A stretch of 64,000 bases of DNA from the NCBI RefSeq assembly GCF_018417475.1, contig NZ_CP054856.1, forward strand, positions 4,061,001-4,125,000. The letters run 5' to 3'. This document shows positions 1 to 7,604 of this stretch, one piece after another (positions within the stretch are counted from its first letter, which is position 1; each line of letters begins with the position of its first letter). The notes beneath the pieces were generated by a model. It searched no databases, was not told the DNA's origin, and saw only the letters and a list, made by a program, of their open reading frames with translations. This DNA is from Novosphingobium decolorationis (GTDB lineage Bacteria; Pseudomonadota; Alphaproteobacteria; Sphingomonadales; Sphingomonadaceae). A program made the position numbers and the translations under genes.

Positions 1-839
1 AGCGGCACGCTGCCGAACGCCGGTTCAAGGCCCTGGGGCTTGGCGCCGTCGTCCTCTCGGTCGCGTTTCTGGCGCTGCTGCTTGTCATCATGCTCAAGAA
101 TGGGCTGGGGGGCCTCGACTGGTCGTTCCTCTCGGGCGCGGACTCCACCAACCCGGATCTTGCGGGTGTGTGGGGCGCGGCCAAGGGCTCGCTCCTGACC
201 ATGGTGGTGACGCTGCTGCTGGCCTTCCCGATGGGCGTGCTCGCCGCGATCTACCTTGAGGAATTCGCGCCCAAGAGCAAGTGGATCGACATCGTCGAGG
301 TCTCGATCAACAACCTGGCTGCCGTGCCCTCGATCATCTTCGGCCTGCTGGGCCTTGCTGTCTTCATCAACACGCTGCACCTGCCGCGTTCCTCGCCGAT
401 GGTCGGCGGCCTGACGCTGGCCCTGATGACGATGCCGGTCATCGTCATTTCCGGGCGCAACGCGATCAAGGCGGTTCCGCCCTCGATCCGCGAGGCCGCC
501 TACGGCATTGGCGCAAGCAAGGTGCAGACGACCTTCCACCACGTGCTGCCGCTGGCGCTTCCGGGCATTCTTACCGGCACGATCATCGGCATGGCCCGCG
601 CGCTGGGGGAAACCGCACCGCTGCTGATGATCGGCATGCGCGCCTTCGTCGCCACCCCTCCGGGCGGCGTCACCGACCCTTCGAGCGTGCTTCCGATGCA
701 GATTTTTCTGTGGTCGGACGAGATCGACAAGGGCTTTGTCCAGAACACCTCGGCTGCCATCATCGTCCTGCTGGTCTTCCTGCTGGCGATGAACGGCCTG
801 GCCATATACCTTCGAAACAAATTCGAGGTCCGCTGGTAG
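1..839 (+). CDS. pstA: Phosphate ABC transporter permease PstA (5' end outside window)
   Basis: This is one of the two inner-membrane channel subunits of the high-affinity phosphate importer PstSCAB. The reading frame is open to the first base of the window, so the N-terminus is missing; an internal ATG at 90 is not the real start. The visible part has several hydrophobic segments and the ABC-permease EAA loop ([11 protein letters not shown], then [11 protein letters not shown]), which docks on the ATPase. The next gene, pstB, begins only 4 bases after the stop, so the two are co-transcribed. pstS and pstC are expected just upstream, outside the window. The family assignment is secure from the conserved permease sequence and the pstB-phoU neighbours. 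Confidence 0.96.
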   Translation, partial: RHAAERRFKALGLGAVVLSVAFLALLLVIMLKNGLGGLDWSFLSGADSTNPDLAGVWGAAKGSLLTMVVTLLLAFPMGVLAAIYLEEFAPKSKWIDIVEVSINNLAAVPSIIFGLLGLAVFINTLHLPRSSPMVGGLTLALMTMPVIVISGRNAIKAVPPSIREAAYGIGASKVQTTFHHVLPLALPGILTGTIIGMARALGETAPLLMIGMRAFVATPPGGVTDPSSVLPMQIFLWSDEIDKGFVQNTSAAIIVLLVFLLAMNGLAIYLRNKFEVRW

Positions 840-843
840 GATT

Positions 844-1605
844 ATGACCGAACCCAAGCTTATTGCCCGCAACGTCGACGTCTTCTACGGCGAGAAAAAG
901 GCGATCGACAACGTCTCGATCGACATCGACAACGGCATCGTCACCGCCTTCATCGGCCCTTCGGGCTGCGGCAAGTCCACGTTCCTGCGTTCACTCAACC
1001 GCATGAACGACACCATCGCGGGAGCGAAGGTGACGGGCGAGATCCTGCTCGATGGCGAGGATATCTACGCGGCCTCGATGGACCCGGTTGCCCTGCGTGC
1101 GCGCGTGGGTATGGTGTTCCAGAAGCCCAACCCGTTCCCCAAGTCGATCTACGAGAACATCGCCTACGGGCCGCGCATCCACGGGCTTGCCCAGGGCAAG
1201 GCGCAGATGGACGAGATCGTGGAGCGCTCGCTCACCAAGGCGGGGCTGTGGGACGAGGTGAAGGATCGCCTCTCCGATGCAGGGACCGCGCTTTCGGGCG
1301 GCCAGCAGCAGCGCCTGTGCATCGCGCGCGCCATCGCGGTCAGTCCCGAGGTCATCCTCATGGACGAGCCGTGCTCCGCGCTCGACCCGATCGCGACCGC
1401 GCGCATCGAGGAGCTGATCGACGAGCTCAAGGACACGTACGCCATCGTCATCGTGACCCACTCGATGCAGCAGGCCGCGCGCGTGTCGCAGCGCACCGCC
1501 TTCTTCCACCTGGGGCACCTGGTCGAATACGGCGAGACGAGCGAGATCTTCACGACCCCGCGTGAGGATCGCACCAAGGACTACATTACCGGCCGCTACG
1601 GCTGA
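844..1605 (+). CDS. pstB: Phosphate ABC transporter ATP-binding protein PstB
   Basis: This cytoplasmic ATPase powers phosphate uptake through PstC/PstA. The 253-residue length is normal for PstB. The Walker A motif GPSGCGKST is at residues 38-46, the signature LSGGQQQR is near residue 150, and the Walker B region [12 protein letters not shown] follows, with the H-loop in VTHSMQQA. The ending ITGRYG is typical of PstB. It follows pstA by 4 bases and precedes phoU by 57 bases. Besides transport, the Pst complex is known to report phosphate sufficiency to PhoR through PhoU. Confidence 0.98.
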   Translation: MTEPKLIARNVDVFYGEKKAIDNVSIDIDNGIVTAFIGPSGCGKSTFLRSLNRMNDTIAGAKVTGEILLDGEDIYAASMDPVALRARVGMVFQKPNPFPKSIYENIAYGPRIHGLAQGKAQMDEIVERSLTKAGLWDEVKDRLSDAGTALSGGQQQRLCIARAIAVSPEVILMDEPCSALDPIATARIEELIDELKDTYAIVIVTHSMQQAARVSQRTAFFHLGHLVEYGETSEIFTTPREDRTKDYITGRYG

Positions 1606-1662
1606 TAGCTTCAGTCCCGCTAGACCCCTGCAAAAGGGGCGCGGGCCAACAGGGACATTCGT

Positions 1663-2358
1663 ATGGTTGATCATACCGTCAAGGCCTTCGATTCCGAGAT
1701 CGGTCAGCTGCGCGGCCTCGTCGCCGAAATGGGCGGCCTCGCCGAAGTGGCCATTCGCGACGCGATCAAGGCGCTGACCCAGCACGACGACGAACTCGCG
1801 CGCGAGGTCGTGGCCAACGACGCCAAGCTCGACGCGCTCGAGGCCGAGGTGGACCGTCTTGCCGTGCGCACCATCGCGCTGCGCGCGCCCATGGCCGACG
1901 ATCTTCGCGACGTTATTGCCGCACTCAAGATCTCGGGCGTGATCGAGCGTATCGGCGACTACGCCAAGAACATCGCCAAGCGCATCGACGCGCTTGACCG
2001 CGCGGCCAACATCGATCCCGTGACCCTGGTCCCGACCATGGCCGAGATCGCCGAAGGCATGGTGCGCGACGTCCTCAACGCCTATGGCTCGCGCGATGCG
2101 CAGCTGGCCGTCGAGGTCATCCGCCGCGACGCCAAGCTCGACCACTTCTACAACACGCTGTTCCGTTCGCTGCTCACGCACATGATGGAGAACCCCTCCA
2201 CCATCACCGTGGCCGCGCAGATGCTGTTCATCGCGCGCAACCTCGAACGCATCGGCGACCACGCCACCAACGTGGCCGAGATGGTCTACTACGCCGCGAC
2301 GGGCGAATACTGCACCGAGCGCGACAGCCAGACCGACGATACCGGCGGCTTCGCCTGA
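1663..2358 (+). CDS. phoU: Phosphate signalling/transport regulator PhoU
   Basis: PhoU is a cytoplasmic helical-bundle protein that couples the Pst transporter to the PhoR/PhoB two-component system and keeps the Pho regulon off when phosphate is plentiful. The 231-residue protein has the two tandem three-helix repeats of the family. Repeat 1 runs from about residue 15 to 105 (IGDYAKNIAKR) and repeat 2 from about 115 to 210 (LERIGDHATNVAEMV); both carry the E/DxxxD-type metal-binding patches. The gene lies between pstB and phoB, the classical order. The ATG at 1663 gives the expected start (MVDHTVKAFD). Confidence 0.97.
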   Translation: MVDHTVKAFDSEIGQLRGLVAEMGGLAEVAIRDAIKALTQHDDELAREVVANDAKLDALEAEVDRLAVRTIALRAPMADDLRDVIAALKISGVIERIGDYAKNIAKRIDALDRAANIDPVTLVPTMAEIAEGMVRDVLNAYGSRDAQLAVEVIRRDAKLDHFYNTLFRSLLTHMMENPSTITVAAQMLFIARNLERIGDHATNVAEMVYYAATGEYCTERDSQTDDTGGFA

Positions 2359-2419
2359 ACCTTGTGAACCTGATCCGGGGGGCGCCGGGCAGGTGCCTCC
2401 CCCAGCTAGGGAAGATCCG

Positions 2420-3106
2420 ATGAACCCCTCGGTCCTTGTTGTCGAAGACGACGTCGCCTTGTGCGAACTGCTCACCTGGAATCTTTCGGCCGAAGGCTAT
2501 GACGTGCGCAGCACGGGCGATGGCGAGGAAGCCCTCGTCATGGTGCGCGAGCAGGCGCCCGACGCCATCGTGCTCGACTGGATGATCGAGCAGATCCCGG
2601 GCATCGAGGTCTGCCGCCAGCTGCGCAAGAGCCAGGAAACGGCGCAGATCCCCGTTATCATGGTCACCGCGCGCGGCGAGGAAGAGGACATGATCCGCGG
2701 CCTCAAGACGGGCGCCGACGACTACATGACCAAGCCCTTTTCCCCGCGCGAGCTGATGGCCCGGATCGAGGCGCTGCTGCGCCGCTCGCGTCCCAGCCTT
2801 GCGGGCAACGTCCTGCAGTGGGGCGATATCGAGCTTGACGCGACGAGCCACCGCGTGCGCCGTGGCGGTGAGCCGCTGCACTTGGGCCCCACCGAGTTTC
2901 GTCTCCTGCGCTACTTCATGGAGCGTCCCAACCGCGTGGTCTCGCGCCAGCAGATCCTTGACGGGGTGTGGGGCATGGACTCCGACATCGACGAGCGCAC
3001 GGTGGACGTCCATATCCGCCGCCTGCGCAAGGCCATCAATCGTGATGGTGAGGCCGATCCCATTCGCACGGTCCGAGCGGCGGGTTACGCGATGGACGTC
3101 AACTGA
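2420..3106 (+). CDS. phoB: Phosphate regulon response regulator PhoB
   Basis: PhoB is the OmpR-type activator that binds Pho boxes when phosphorylated by PhoR under phosphate limitation. I chose the ATG at 2420, preceded by AGGGAAG, rather than the in-frame GTG at 2393, which would add nine residues before the receiver. The 228-residue protein has an intact receiver: acidic pocket E9-D10-D11, phospho-acceptor D53 (VLDWMIEQIPG), T83 and K105 (MTKPFS). A winged-helix domain occupies about 130-225 (ERTVDVHIRRLRK). No phoR lies in the window; it may be upstream of pstC or elsewhere. A likely terminator follows the stop directly. Confidence 0.97.
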   Translation: MNPSVLVVEDDVALCELLTWNLSAEGYDVRSTGDGEEALVMVREQAPDAIVLDWMIEQIPGIEVCRQLRKSQETAQIPVIMVTARGEEEDMIRGLKTGADDYMTKPFSPRELMARIEALLRRSRPSLAGNVLQWGDIELDATSHRVRRGGEPLHLGPTEFRLLRYFMERPNRVVSRQQILDGVWGMDSDIDERTVDVHIRRLRKAINRDGEADPIRTVRAAGYAMDVN

Positions 3107-3111
3107 ATATC

Positions 3112-3145
3112 CGCCGGGGGCCCCAAGGCTCCCGGCGTTTTCATT
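3112..3145 (+). terminator. Intrinsic terminator after phoB
   Basis: The arms CGCCGGG (3112-3118) and CCCGGCG (3131-3137) form a GC-rich stem, followed by TTTTCATTT. It sits 6 bases after the phoB stop and before the converging agt gene, so it probably ends the pst-phoU-phoB transcript. Confidence 0.8.
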
Positions 3146-3184
3146 TCAGGGATGGCGTACGCCAGGGGCGGGAAGGGGAACTTC

Positions 3185-4258
3185 TCAGGCCGCTTCGTGC
3201 GCGCGGCCGTCCTCGGCCGCTTCGACGGCGCGGGTGATGGCGGTAAGGAACTGGTCCGTCGCCCGCTCCCAGGAGTAGAGGCTGCCCAGTGTCGCGGCAT
3301 CCTCGCGCGGGATCGCCAGCGCGCCCTCGATGGCGCGGGAAAGATCGGTGTCGAGCACGCCCGCCGGGCAGACGACCGGAAGATCCACGCCGCACCCGTC
3401 TTCGCCCAGGATATCGATCGGGCCGGTTACCGGATAAGCCGCCACGGGCACCCCGCAGGCGAGGGCCTCGATTACGACGAGGCCAAAGGTGTCGGTACGG
3501 CTGGGGAAGACGAAGCCGTCGGCCGCGCGATAGGCGCTTGCCAGTTCCTCGCCGCGCATCGGGCCGAGGAAGTGGACATCGGGGTAGCGGCGCTTGAGGC
3601 TTTCCAGAGCCGGCCCATCACCCACCACGACCTTGCTGCCCGGTACGTCGGCGTCGAGGAAGGCTTCCAGGTTCTTTTCCGGTGCGACGCGCCCGACGTT
3701 GAGAAGGACGGGGCCCGGCAATGTGGCCATCACCGGGTGACGCGGTCCTTCCGGGCGGAACAGGTCATGGTCGATCCCCCGGCTCCAGGGCATGGTGTTG
3801 GCGATCCCGCGCCCGGCCAGTTCGCGCGCGAAGCTGCGGGTCGAGACGAGGACCCCGCTCGACGGCGCGTGGAAGCGCTGCATGATCGGCCAGAACCGCT
3901 CGGCACTGATCCCGGTGCGCACGGCGGCATACTCGGGAAAGCGGGTGTGGAAGGCGCTGGTGAACGGCACCCCGCGTGAGAGGCACCAGCCGCGCGCAGC
4001 CCAGCCGATGGGACCTTCGGTGGCGATGTGGACGAGCTGCGGCTGGGCCGCATCGAGCATGCGCCGCACGCCAAAGCGCGGAGCCATTGCCAGCCGGATC
4101 TCGGCATAGCCGGGCATGGGCACGGTCAGGAACTTGTCGGGGGTGACGGTCTCGACGCTGTGGCCGCGGGCCGTCAATTCCTCAAGCGTGGCGCACAGGG
4201 ATCGGACGACACCGTTGACCTGCGGCAGCCAGGCATCGGTTGCTAGGGCCAGTCTCAT
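3185..4258 (-). CDS. agt: GT4-type glycosyltransferase, probable diacylglycerol glycosyltransferase Agt
   Basis: The 357-residue protein is a GT-B fold glycosyltransferase. It has an N-terminal acceptor domain (MRLALATDAWLPQVNGVV), a C-terminal nucleotide-sugar domain (LLNVGRVAPEKNLEAFL), and the acidic-x7-E motif in DTFGLVVIEAL. The start is the ATG at 4258, which overlaps the stop of the upstream gene as ATGA; the longer frame reaching 4711 runs antisense-like through that gene. In Agrobacterium, Phaeobacter and related alphaproteobacteria, plcP is followed by agt, whose product glycosylates the diacylglycerol released by PlcP during phosphate starvation. The overlap with a plcP-like gene, next to phoB, makes the same role likely here. 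The sugar (glucose, glucuronate or other) cannot be told from sequence. A more general lipid glycosyltransferase is the alternative. Confidence 0.82.
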   Translation of the reverse strand: MRLALATDAWLPQVNGVVRSLCATLEELTARGHSVETVTPDKFLTVPMPGYAEIRLAMAPRFGVRRMLDAAQPQLVHIATEGPIGWAARGWCLSRGVPFTSAFHTRFPEYAAVRTGISAERFWPIMQRFHAPSSGVLVSTRSFARELAGRGIANTMPWSRGIDHDLFRPEGPRHPVMATLPGPVLLNVGRVAPEKNLEAFLDADVPGSKVVVGDGPALESLKRRYPDVHFLGPMRGEELASAYRAADGFVFPSRTDTFGLVVIEALACGVPVAAYPVTGPIDILGEDGCGVDLPVVCPAGVLDTDLSRAIEGALAIPREDAATLGSLYSWERATDQFLTAITRAVEAAEDGRAHEAA

Positions 4259-5184
4259 GCAAGGGCTCCGGTTGCCGCTGGGGCGGGCAGGGGCGCAGGC
4301 GTGGGCTGCCCGGTGCCTTGGGACGTGTGCTCGGGCGCGGCGGCAGGTGCCGTGCGTCCGCCTGTCTCGGCGACCCAGTCGACAATCGAGATCGCGCCGG
4401 TGAAATCCTCGACCAGCGCGGTGCAGCTCTCCACCCAATCGCCGTCGTTGTAGTAGGTGATGCCGCCGAATTCGCGGATCTCGGCGCAGTGGATGTGGCC
4501 GCAGACCACCCCGTCGAAGCCGCGCTGGGTGGCTTCGGAGGCAACCGCTTCCTCGAACGAGGAGATATAGGCCACCGCGTTCTTCACGCGCTTCTTCATG
4601 TAGGCCGAGAGCGACCAGTAGGGCATCTTGAGACGGCGGCGCACCGCGTTGAAGACGATGTTCGCGCGCAGCAGCAGCCCGTAAGCCTGGTCGCCAAGGT
4701 AGGCGAGCCACTTGTGGTACAGGACGACGCCGTCATAGGCATCGCCGTGGGTGACAAGGAGGCGGCGCCCGTCCCGGGTCTCGTGGATCGCTTCCATGAC
4801 CAGTTCGACCCCGCCGAAGGTGAGCCCGGCGTAGTCGCGCAGCATTTCGTCGTGGTTGCCCGCGATGAAGACCACGCGGGTTCCGCGGTGCGCCATCTTG
4901 AGGATGCGGCGGATCACTTCGTTGTGCGCATCGGGCCAGTACCAGTTCTTGCGCAGGCGCCAGCCATCGACGATGTCGCCCACCAGATAGAGCGTGCGGC
5001 ACTCGACCGAGCGCAGAAAGTCGACGAGCATGTCGGCGTTGCACCCGCGCGTGCCCAGATGCACGTCCGAAATCCAGATGGTCTCATACTTGCGCTTTGG
5101 GCGAAAGCCCTTGGGGTCGGGCAGGTCGAGCCACTCGGGAATCTTGCCTGCCATCTCGAAAAGTGCGTCCACGTCCTTGGCCAT
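4255..5184 (-). CDS. plcP: Metallophosphoesterase of the LpxH-like/PlcP phospholipase C type
   Basis: This calcineurin-like phosphoesterase has its metal ligands in order: ISDVHLGTRG, LVGDIVDGW, FIAGNHDE, VTHGDAYD and VCGHIHCAEI. Such proteins are often labelled UDP-2,3-diacylglucosamine diphosphatase. However, the family includes PlcP, which cuts phosphatidylcholine and phosphatidylethanolamine to diacylglycerol plus head-group phosphate when phosphate is scarce. The PlcP assignment rests on the ATGA overlap with an Agt-like glycosyltransferase, the position beside phoB and a candidate Pho box about 60 bases upstream. I prefer the ATG at 5184 (MAKDVDALFEM; 309 residues) over the one at 5229. 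The C-terminal 40 residues are a proline/alanine-rich tail without catalytic motifs. Confidence 0.82.
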   Translation of the reverse strand: MAKDVDALFEMAGKIPEWLDLPDPKGFRPKRKYETIWISDVHLGTRGCNADMLVDFLRSVECRTLYLVGDIVDGWRLRKNWYWPDAHNEVIRRILKMAHRGTRVVFIAGNHDEMLRDYAGLTFGGVELVMEAIHETRDGRRLLVTHGDAYDGVVLYHKWLAYLGDQAYGLLLRANIVFNAVRRRLKMPYWSLSAYMKKRVKNAVAYISSFEEAVASEATQRGFDGVVCGHIHCAEIREFGGITYYNDGDWVESCTALVEDFTGAISIVDWVAETGGRTAPAAAPEHTSQGTGQPTPAPLPAPAATGALA

Positions 5185-5245
5185 GCGTGGCCTCCCCGGT
5201 TGCTCCAGCGTGTTCCTGTGGACTGCCATGAGGCCGTTGCGTGGG

Positions 5246-5274
5246 CGTGACGGTTGGGCGGCACTTGTGTGACA
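5246..5274 (-). promoter_or_regulatory. Candidate Pho box for plcP-agt
   Basis: On the minus strand GTCAC occurs twice, at plus positions 5269-5273 and 5247-5251. These are 22 bases (2 x 11) apart, with a weaker unit GCCGC centred between them. PhoB is known to bind direct repeats phased at 11 bp. The repeats face plcP, whose start lies about 62 bases downstream. Confidence 0.55.
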
Positions 5275-5313
5275 ATCTGTACCTGTGTGCCAAATTCACG
5301 CGGACGTCGCCGA

Positions 5314-5332
5314 TTTGTCACCTGCCCGTCAC
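5314..5332 (+). promoter_or_regulatory. Candidate Pho box for the PhoB paralogue
   Basis: TGTCAC at 5316 and CGTCAC at 5327 are exactly 11 bases apart and face the gene starting at 5378. The layout fits a PhoB dimer site replacing the -35 element. It lies in the 193-base divergent promoter region shared with plcP. Confidence 0.6.
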
Positions 5333-5377
5333 ACTTCGCCTGCAAGTAGCCGCGGAACCTTAGGGGAAAAGGGGCCA

Positions 5378-6052
5378 ATGCGGCGTATTGATATCCTGTT
5401 GGCCAGCGAACTCTCGGGCGGCTACGCGCCGTTTCGCCACGACGACTTCGACGTGGTGCTGCACCGCTGGACAGACTATTGCGAATTGCCGCTGATCGAG
5501 GGCGCCTTGTGGGTCTTCGTGGACTGGGTGCTCCCCGAAATGTCGGGTCTGGAGCTGTGCCGCCGCCTGCGCGCCGATGCGCTGACCGCGCATGCGCATG
5601 TGACAATGGTGCTCGAAGAGGACAATGTCGAGGATCGCAAGCGCGCGCTGCGCATGGGGGCGGATGACTACATGGTCGGCCCGCTCGTGCGCAATGCACT
5701 GCTTGACCGCGTGCTGGGGGGCAATGTCAGCGAACATGACGCCACCGGGATCCGCACTGTGGCCCAGGGCGACCTGACCGTCGATGTCGCGGCCTTCCAG
5801 GCGCGCTGGCAGGGCAAGCCCATTTCGCTCATGCCCAACGAGCTGCGTCTCCTGCGCTACTTCATCGAGCATCCGGGGCGGGTCTTTACCCGCGCGCAGC
5901 TGATCGCGGCGCTGGGCAAGCAGGAGCCGCCGGTCGACGAGCGCACCGTGGACGTGTGGATCGGGCGCCTGCGCCGCGCGCTCAAGGGCGTGGGGGCAGG
6001 CAATCCGCTGCGCACCGTGCGCTCGCTCGGCTACGTGTTCGACGCGGCCTGA
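5378..6052 (+). CDS. PhoB-like response regulator with a degenerate receiver
   Basis: The 224-residue protein is OmpR/PhoB-like: a receiver from about 1 to 125, then a winged-helix DNA-binding domain (RLLRYFIEHPGRVF, DERTVDVWIGRLRRAL) that closely matches PhoB at 2420-3106. The ATG at 5378, preceded by AGGGGAAAAGG, fits best; the earlier in-frame start at 5285 adds sequence overlapping the Pho box. The receiver keeps a probable acceptor D49 (VFVDWVLPEMSG). The acidic pocket is reduced (LLASEL), the conserved Thr is Leu (MVLEED) and the conserved Lys is Gly (YMVGPL). Phosphorylation-driven switching is therefore doubtful, and it may act constitutively or as a modulator of PhoB sites. It diverges from plcP and carries its own candidate Pho box. 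No partner kinase gene is adjacent. Confidence 0.85.
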   Translation: MRRIDILLASELSGGYAPFRHDDFDVVLHRWTDYCELPLIEGALWVFVDWVLPEMSGLELCRRLRADALTAHAHVTMVLEEDNVEDRKRALRMGADDYMVGPLVRNALLDRVLGGNVSEHDATGIRTVAQGDLTVDVAAFQARWQGKPISLMPNELRLLRYFIEHPGRVFTRAQLIAALGKQEPPVDERTVDVWIGRLRRALKGVGAGNPLRTVRSLGYVFDAA

Positions 6053-6084
6053 GCGGGCCGCGCCGTCACGCGCATTTCAGGCTG

Positions 6085-6549
6085 TCAGACCGCGCCCATC
6101 GCGTGCTCACCCGCGTCCTTCGCGTGGATCGGCTTGCCGGTGATGAGCTTGTAGACCTGCTTCAGGCCCATGTCGGCGGTCCACACTTCGCCATCTGCAA
6201 TGTCGAAGCGCAGCAGGACGACGTCGGGATCGTCCTTGCCTTCGGGAAACCAGGCCTCGACCGCGTTGTTCCAGAGGTCGCCCCGGCGCGTGACGCTGGT
6301 ATCTTCGGTGAGGGTGCCCGACAGACAGGCGAAGACGTCGTGGCCCTTGGTCATGACCTGGCCCATCGCCTGGCCGCCGCCCGCGATGCGGTTGGAGCGG
6401 CGGGCGAAGAACCAGATCGAATGGGTCGCATCCTTGTCGAGCATCGCCGTCATCGGTTCGGCGTGGCCGGGCGCATCGGACAGCTTCATCATGATGAAGG
6501 GGCTGTCGGCAAAGGCCTTCCAGAAGGTGTGCTGAACCTTGTCGTCCAT
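6085..6549 (-). CDS. Pyridoxamine 5'-phosphate oxidase-family (general stress protein 26-like) protein
   Basis: The 154-residue protein has the split-barrel flavin-binding fold of the general stress protein 26 group. Recognisable parts are FWKAFADSPFIMMKL, the strand THSIWFFARRSNRI and NAVEAWFPEGKDDPDVVLLRFDI. Such proteins bind FMN/FAD or F420-like cofactors, and most have no proven substrate. The start is the ATG at 6549, preceded by AGGAGA. The gene lies alone between the converging PhoB paralogue and the TMEM165-family gene, 70 bases downstream of the latter. True pyridoxine biosynthesis is unlikely because the catalytic PdxH sequence is not evident. Confidence 0.8.
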   Translation of the reverse strand: MDDKVQHTFWKAFADSPFIMMKLSDAPGHAEPMTAMLDKDATHSIWFFARRSNRIAGGGQAMGQVMTKGHDVFACLSGTLTEDTSVTRRGDLWNNAVEAWFPEGKDDPDVVLLRFDIADGEVWTADMGLKQVYKLITGKPIHAKDAGEHAMGAV

Positions 6550-6619
6550 GGCGTGTCTCCTCGTGTTGGTGTTTGCAACCTCAACGCGAGGGAGACGCCA
6601 TGCGTTCCGGCAGGAAAGA

Positions 6620-7198
6620 TCAGCCGAGCCAGCCCGCGGTCTGGACGAGCAGCCACAGGCCGATTGCCACGAACAGCAGCGCCGCGATCATGTGGACCAC
6701 GCGCATGGGGACGCGTTCGATGAGCGCATTGCCAAGGAATACGGCCGGCGCATTGGCGATCATCATGCCCAGCGTCGTGCCCAGCATGACCGGGATGACA
6801 CTCTCGAAGCGGGCGGCGAGCGCCACGGTCGCGATCTGGGTCTTGTCGCCCATCTCGACCAGGAAGAACGCGATCACGGTGGCCAGGAACGGCCCGAAGC
6901 GGCCCGGCTTGGGCTCGTCGTCCTCGTCGAACTTGTCGGGGATCAGCGTCCACAGGCCCATGACGATGAAGCTGGCCGCGACCAGGTAGCGGAACCATAG
7001 ACCGTCGAGGAAGGCTGCCGCCTGTTCGCCGACGAGGGCTGCGAGGAAGTGGTTGGCAAGGGTCGCGACGAAAATGCCGGCGACGATCGGCCAAGGCTTC
7101 TTGAAGCGGGTGGCGAGCACGATCGCAAGGAGTTGCGTCTTGTCGCCGACTTCGGCGAGCGCAACGACCGCGCTCGAGGTGAGAAAGGCTTCCATCAT
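6620..7198 (-). CDS. TMEM165/GDT1 (UPF0016) family cation transporter, probable Mn2+ exporter
   Basis: The 192-residue membrane protein has about six hydrophobic helices in two repeats, each with the family signature ExGDKT: AEVGDKTQLLAI near residue 16 and VEMGDKTQIATV near residue 112. A short charged loop (DEDDEPK) links the halves. The family moves Ca2+/Mn2+; bacterial members such as MneA of Vibrio export Mn2+. The leader carries a yybP-ykoY riboswitch, the class that senses Mn2+, which directly supports Mn2+ as substrate here. The two halves fit the usual duplicated architecture in one chain. Confidence 0.92.
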   Translation of the reverse strand: MMEAFLTSSAVVALAEVGDKTQLLAIVLATRFKKPWPIVAGIFVATLANHFLAALVGEQAAAFLDGLWFRYLVAASFIVMGLWTLIPDKFDEDDEPKPGRFGPFLATVIAFFLVEMGDKTQIATVALAARFESVIPVMLGTTLGMMIANAPAVFLGNALIERVPMRVVHMIAALLFVAIGLWLLVQTAGWLG

Positions 7199-7213
7199 GT
7201 CGAATTTCCATCA

Positions 7214-7262
7214 GGGCCGGGCGGGCATTGAACGCAAAGAGGCCATCGGCCCCCGCCCGGCC
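7214..7262 (-). promoter_or_regulatory. Riboswitch expression-platform hairpin
   Basis: Between the aptamer and the start codon at 7198 the minus strand can form a GC-rich stem. The arms are GGCCGGGCGGG (7251-7262 side) and GCCCGCCCGGCC (7214-7225 side), with a loop of about 25 bases. No run of T follows, so it looks more like a translation or anti-anti-structure switch than an intrinsic terminator. The ribosome-binding segment (TGATGGAAA) lies just after it. Confidence 0.55.
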
Positions 7263-7284
7263 AGGCGATGGCGTCCGGCGTCTC

Positions 7285-7435
7285 TGGTCTTGCCCGAAGC
7301 GCGCTGGGACGGTCCCTGGACCATTCCGCGCGATCTCCTGTGCGCCATGGCCTCTCGACCAAGTGTGTTGACGACAGGGCCTGCCGGAACCCGTGCGAGG
7401 ATGCAGGGGCGGGAGGGCAGGCGGCTACTCCCCGT
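7285..7435 (-). ncRNA. yybP-ykoY manganese riboswitch aptamer
   Basis: Reading the minus strand, the leader of the TMEM165-family gene contains the hallmark segments of this class in order. They are GGGGAGTAGC (7424-7433), GTCAACACACTTGG (7359-7372), CATGGCGCA (7341-7349) and GGGCAAGACC (7286-7295). These match the conserved loops remembered for yybP-ykoY RNAs before alx and mntP, which bind Mn2+ between two coaxial arms. The gene downstream belongs to a family known to be controlled by this riboswitch. Confidence 0.88.
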
Positions 7436-7513
7436 GTGACGAACCTGCCTCCTAGCCGCGCGATCACCTCGGCGCAAGTCAGACGTGTGGCCGATGTTCG
7501 CAGAGCGGCAGAC

Positions 7514-7549
7514 CAAAAAAAGGCCCGGCCGCATCGCTGCAGCCGGGCT
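7514..7549 (-). terminator. Intrinsic terminator after the TonB-dependent receptor gene
   Basis: On the minus strand the arms GCCCGGC and GCCGGGC, extended by TGCA/TGCG pairing, enclose a short loop and are followed by at least seven T. It lies about 55 bases after the receptor stop and before the riboswitch promoter. Confidence 0.88.
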
Positions 7550-7604
7550 ATGAGGTCACGTGGGGGAAGGGGGCTCCCCTACGTGTTCGCAAGAAACGGT
7601 CAGG

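Noticed and set aside
3185..4711. 508-residue version of the glycosyltransferase
   Set aside because: The first 151 residues are an out-of-frame shadow of plcP; the GT-B fold begins at the ATG at 4258.
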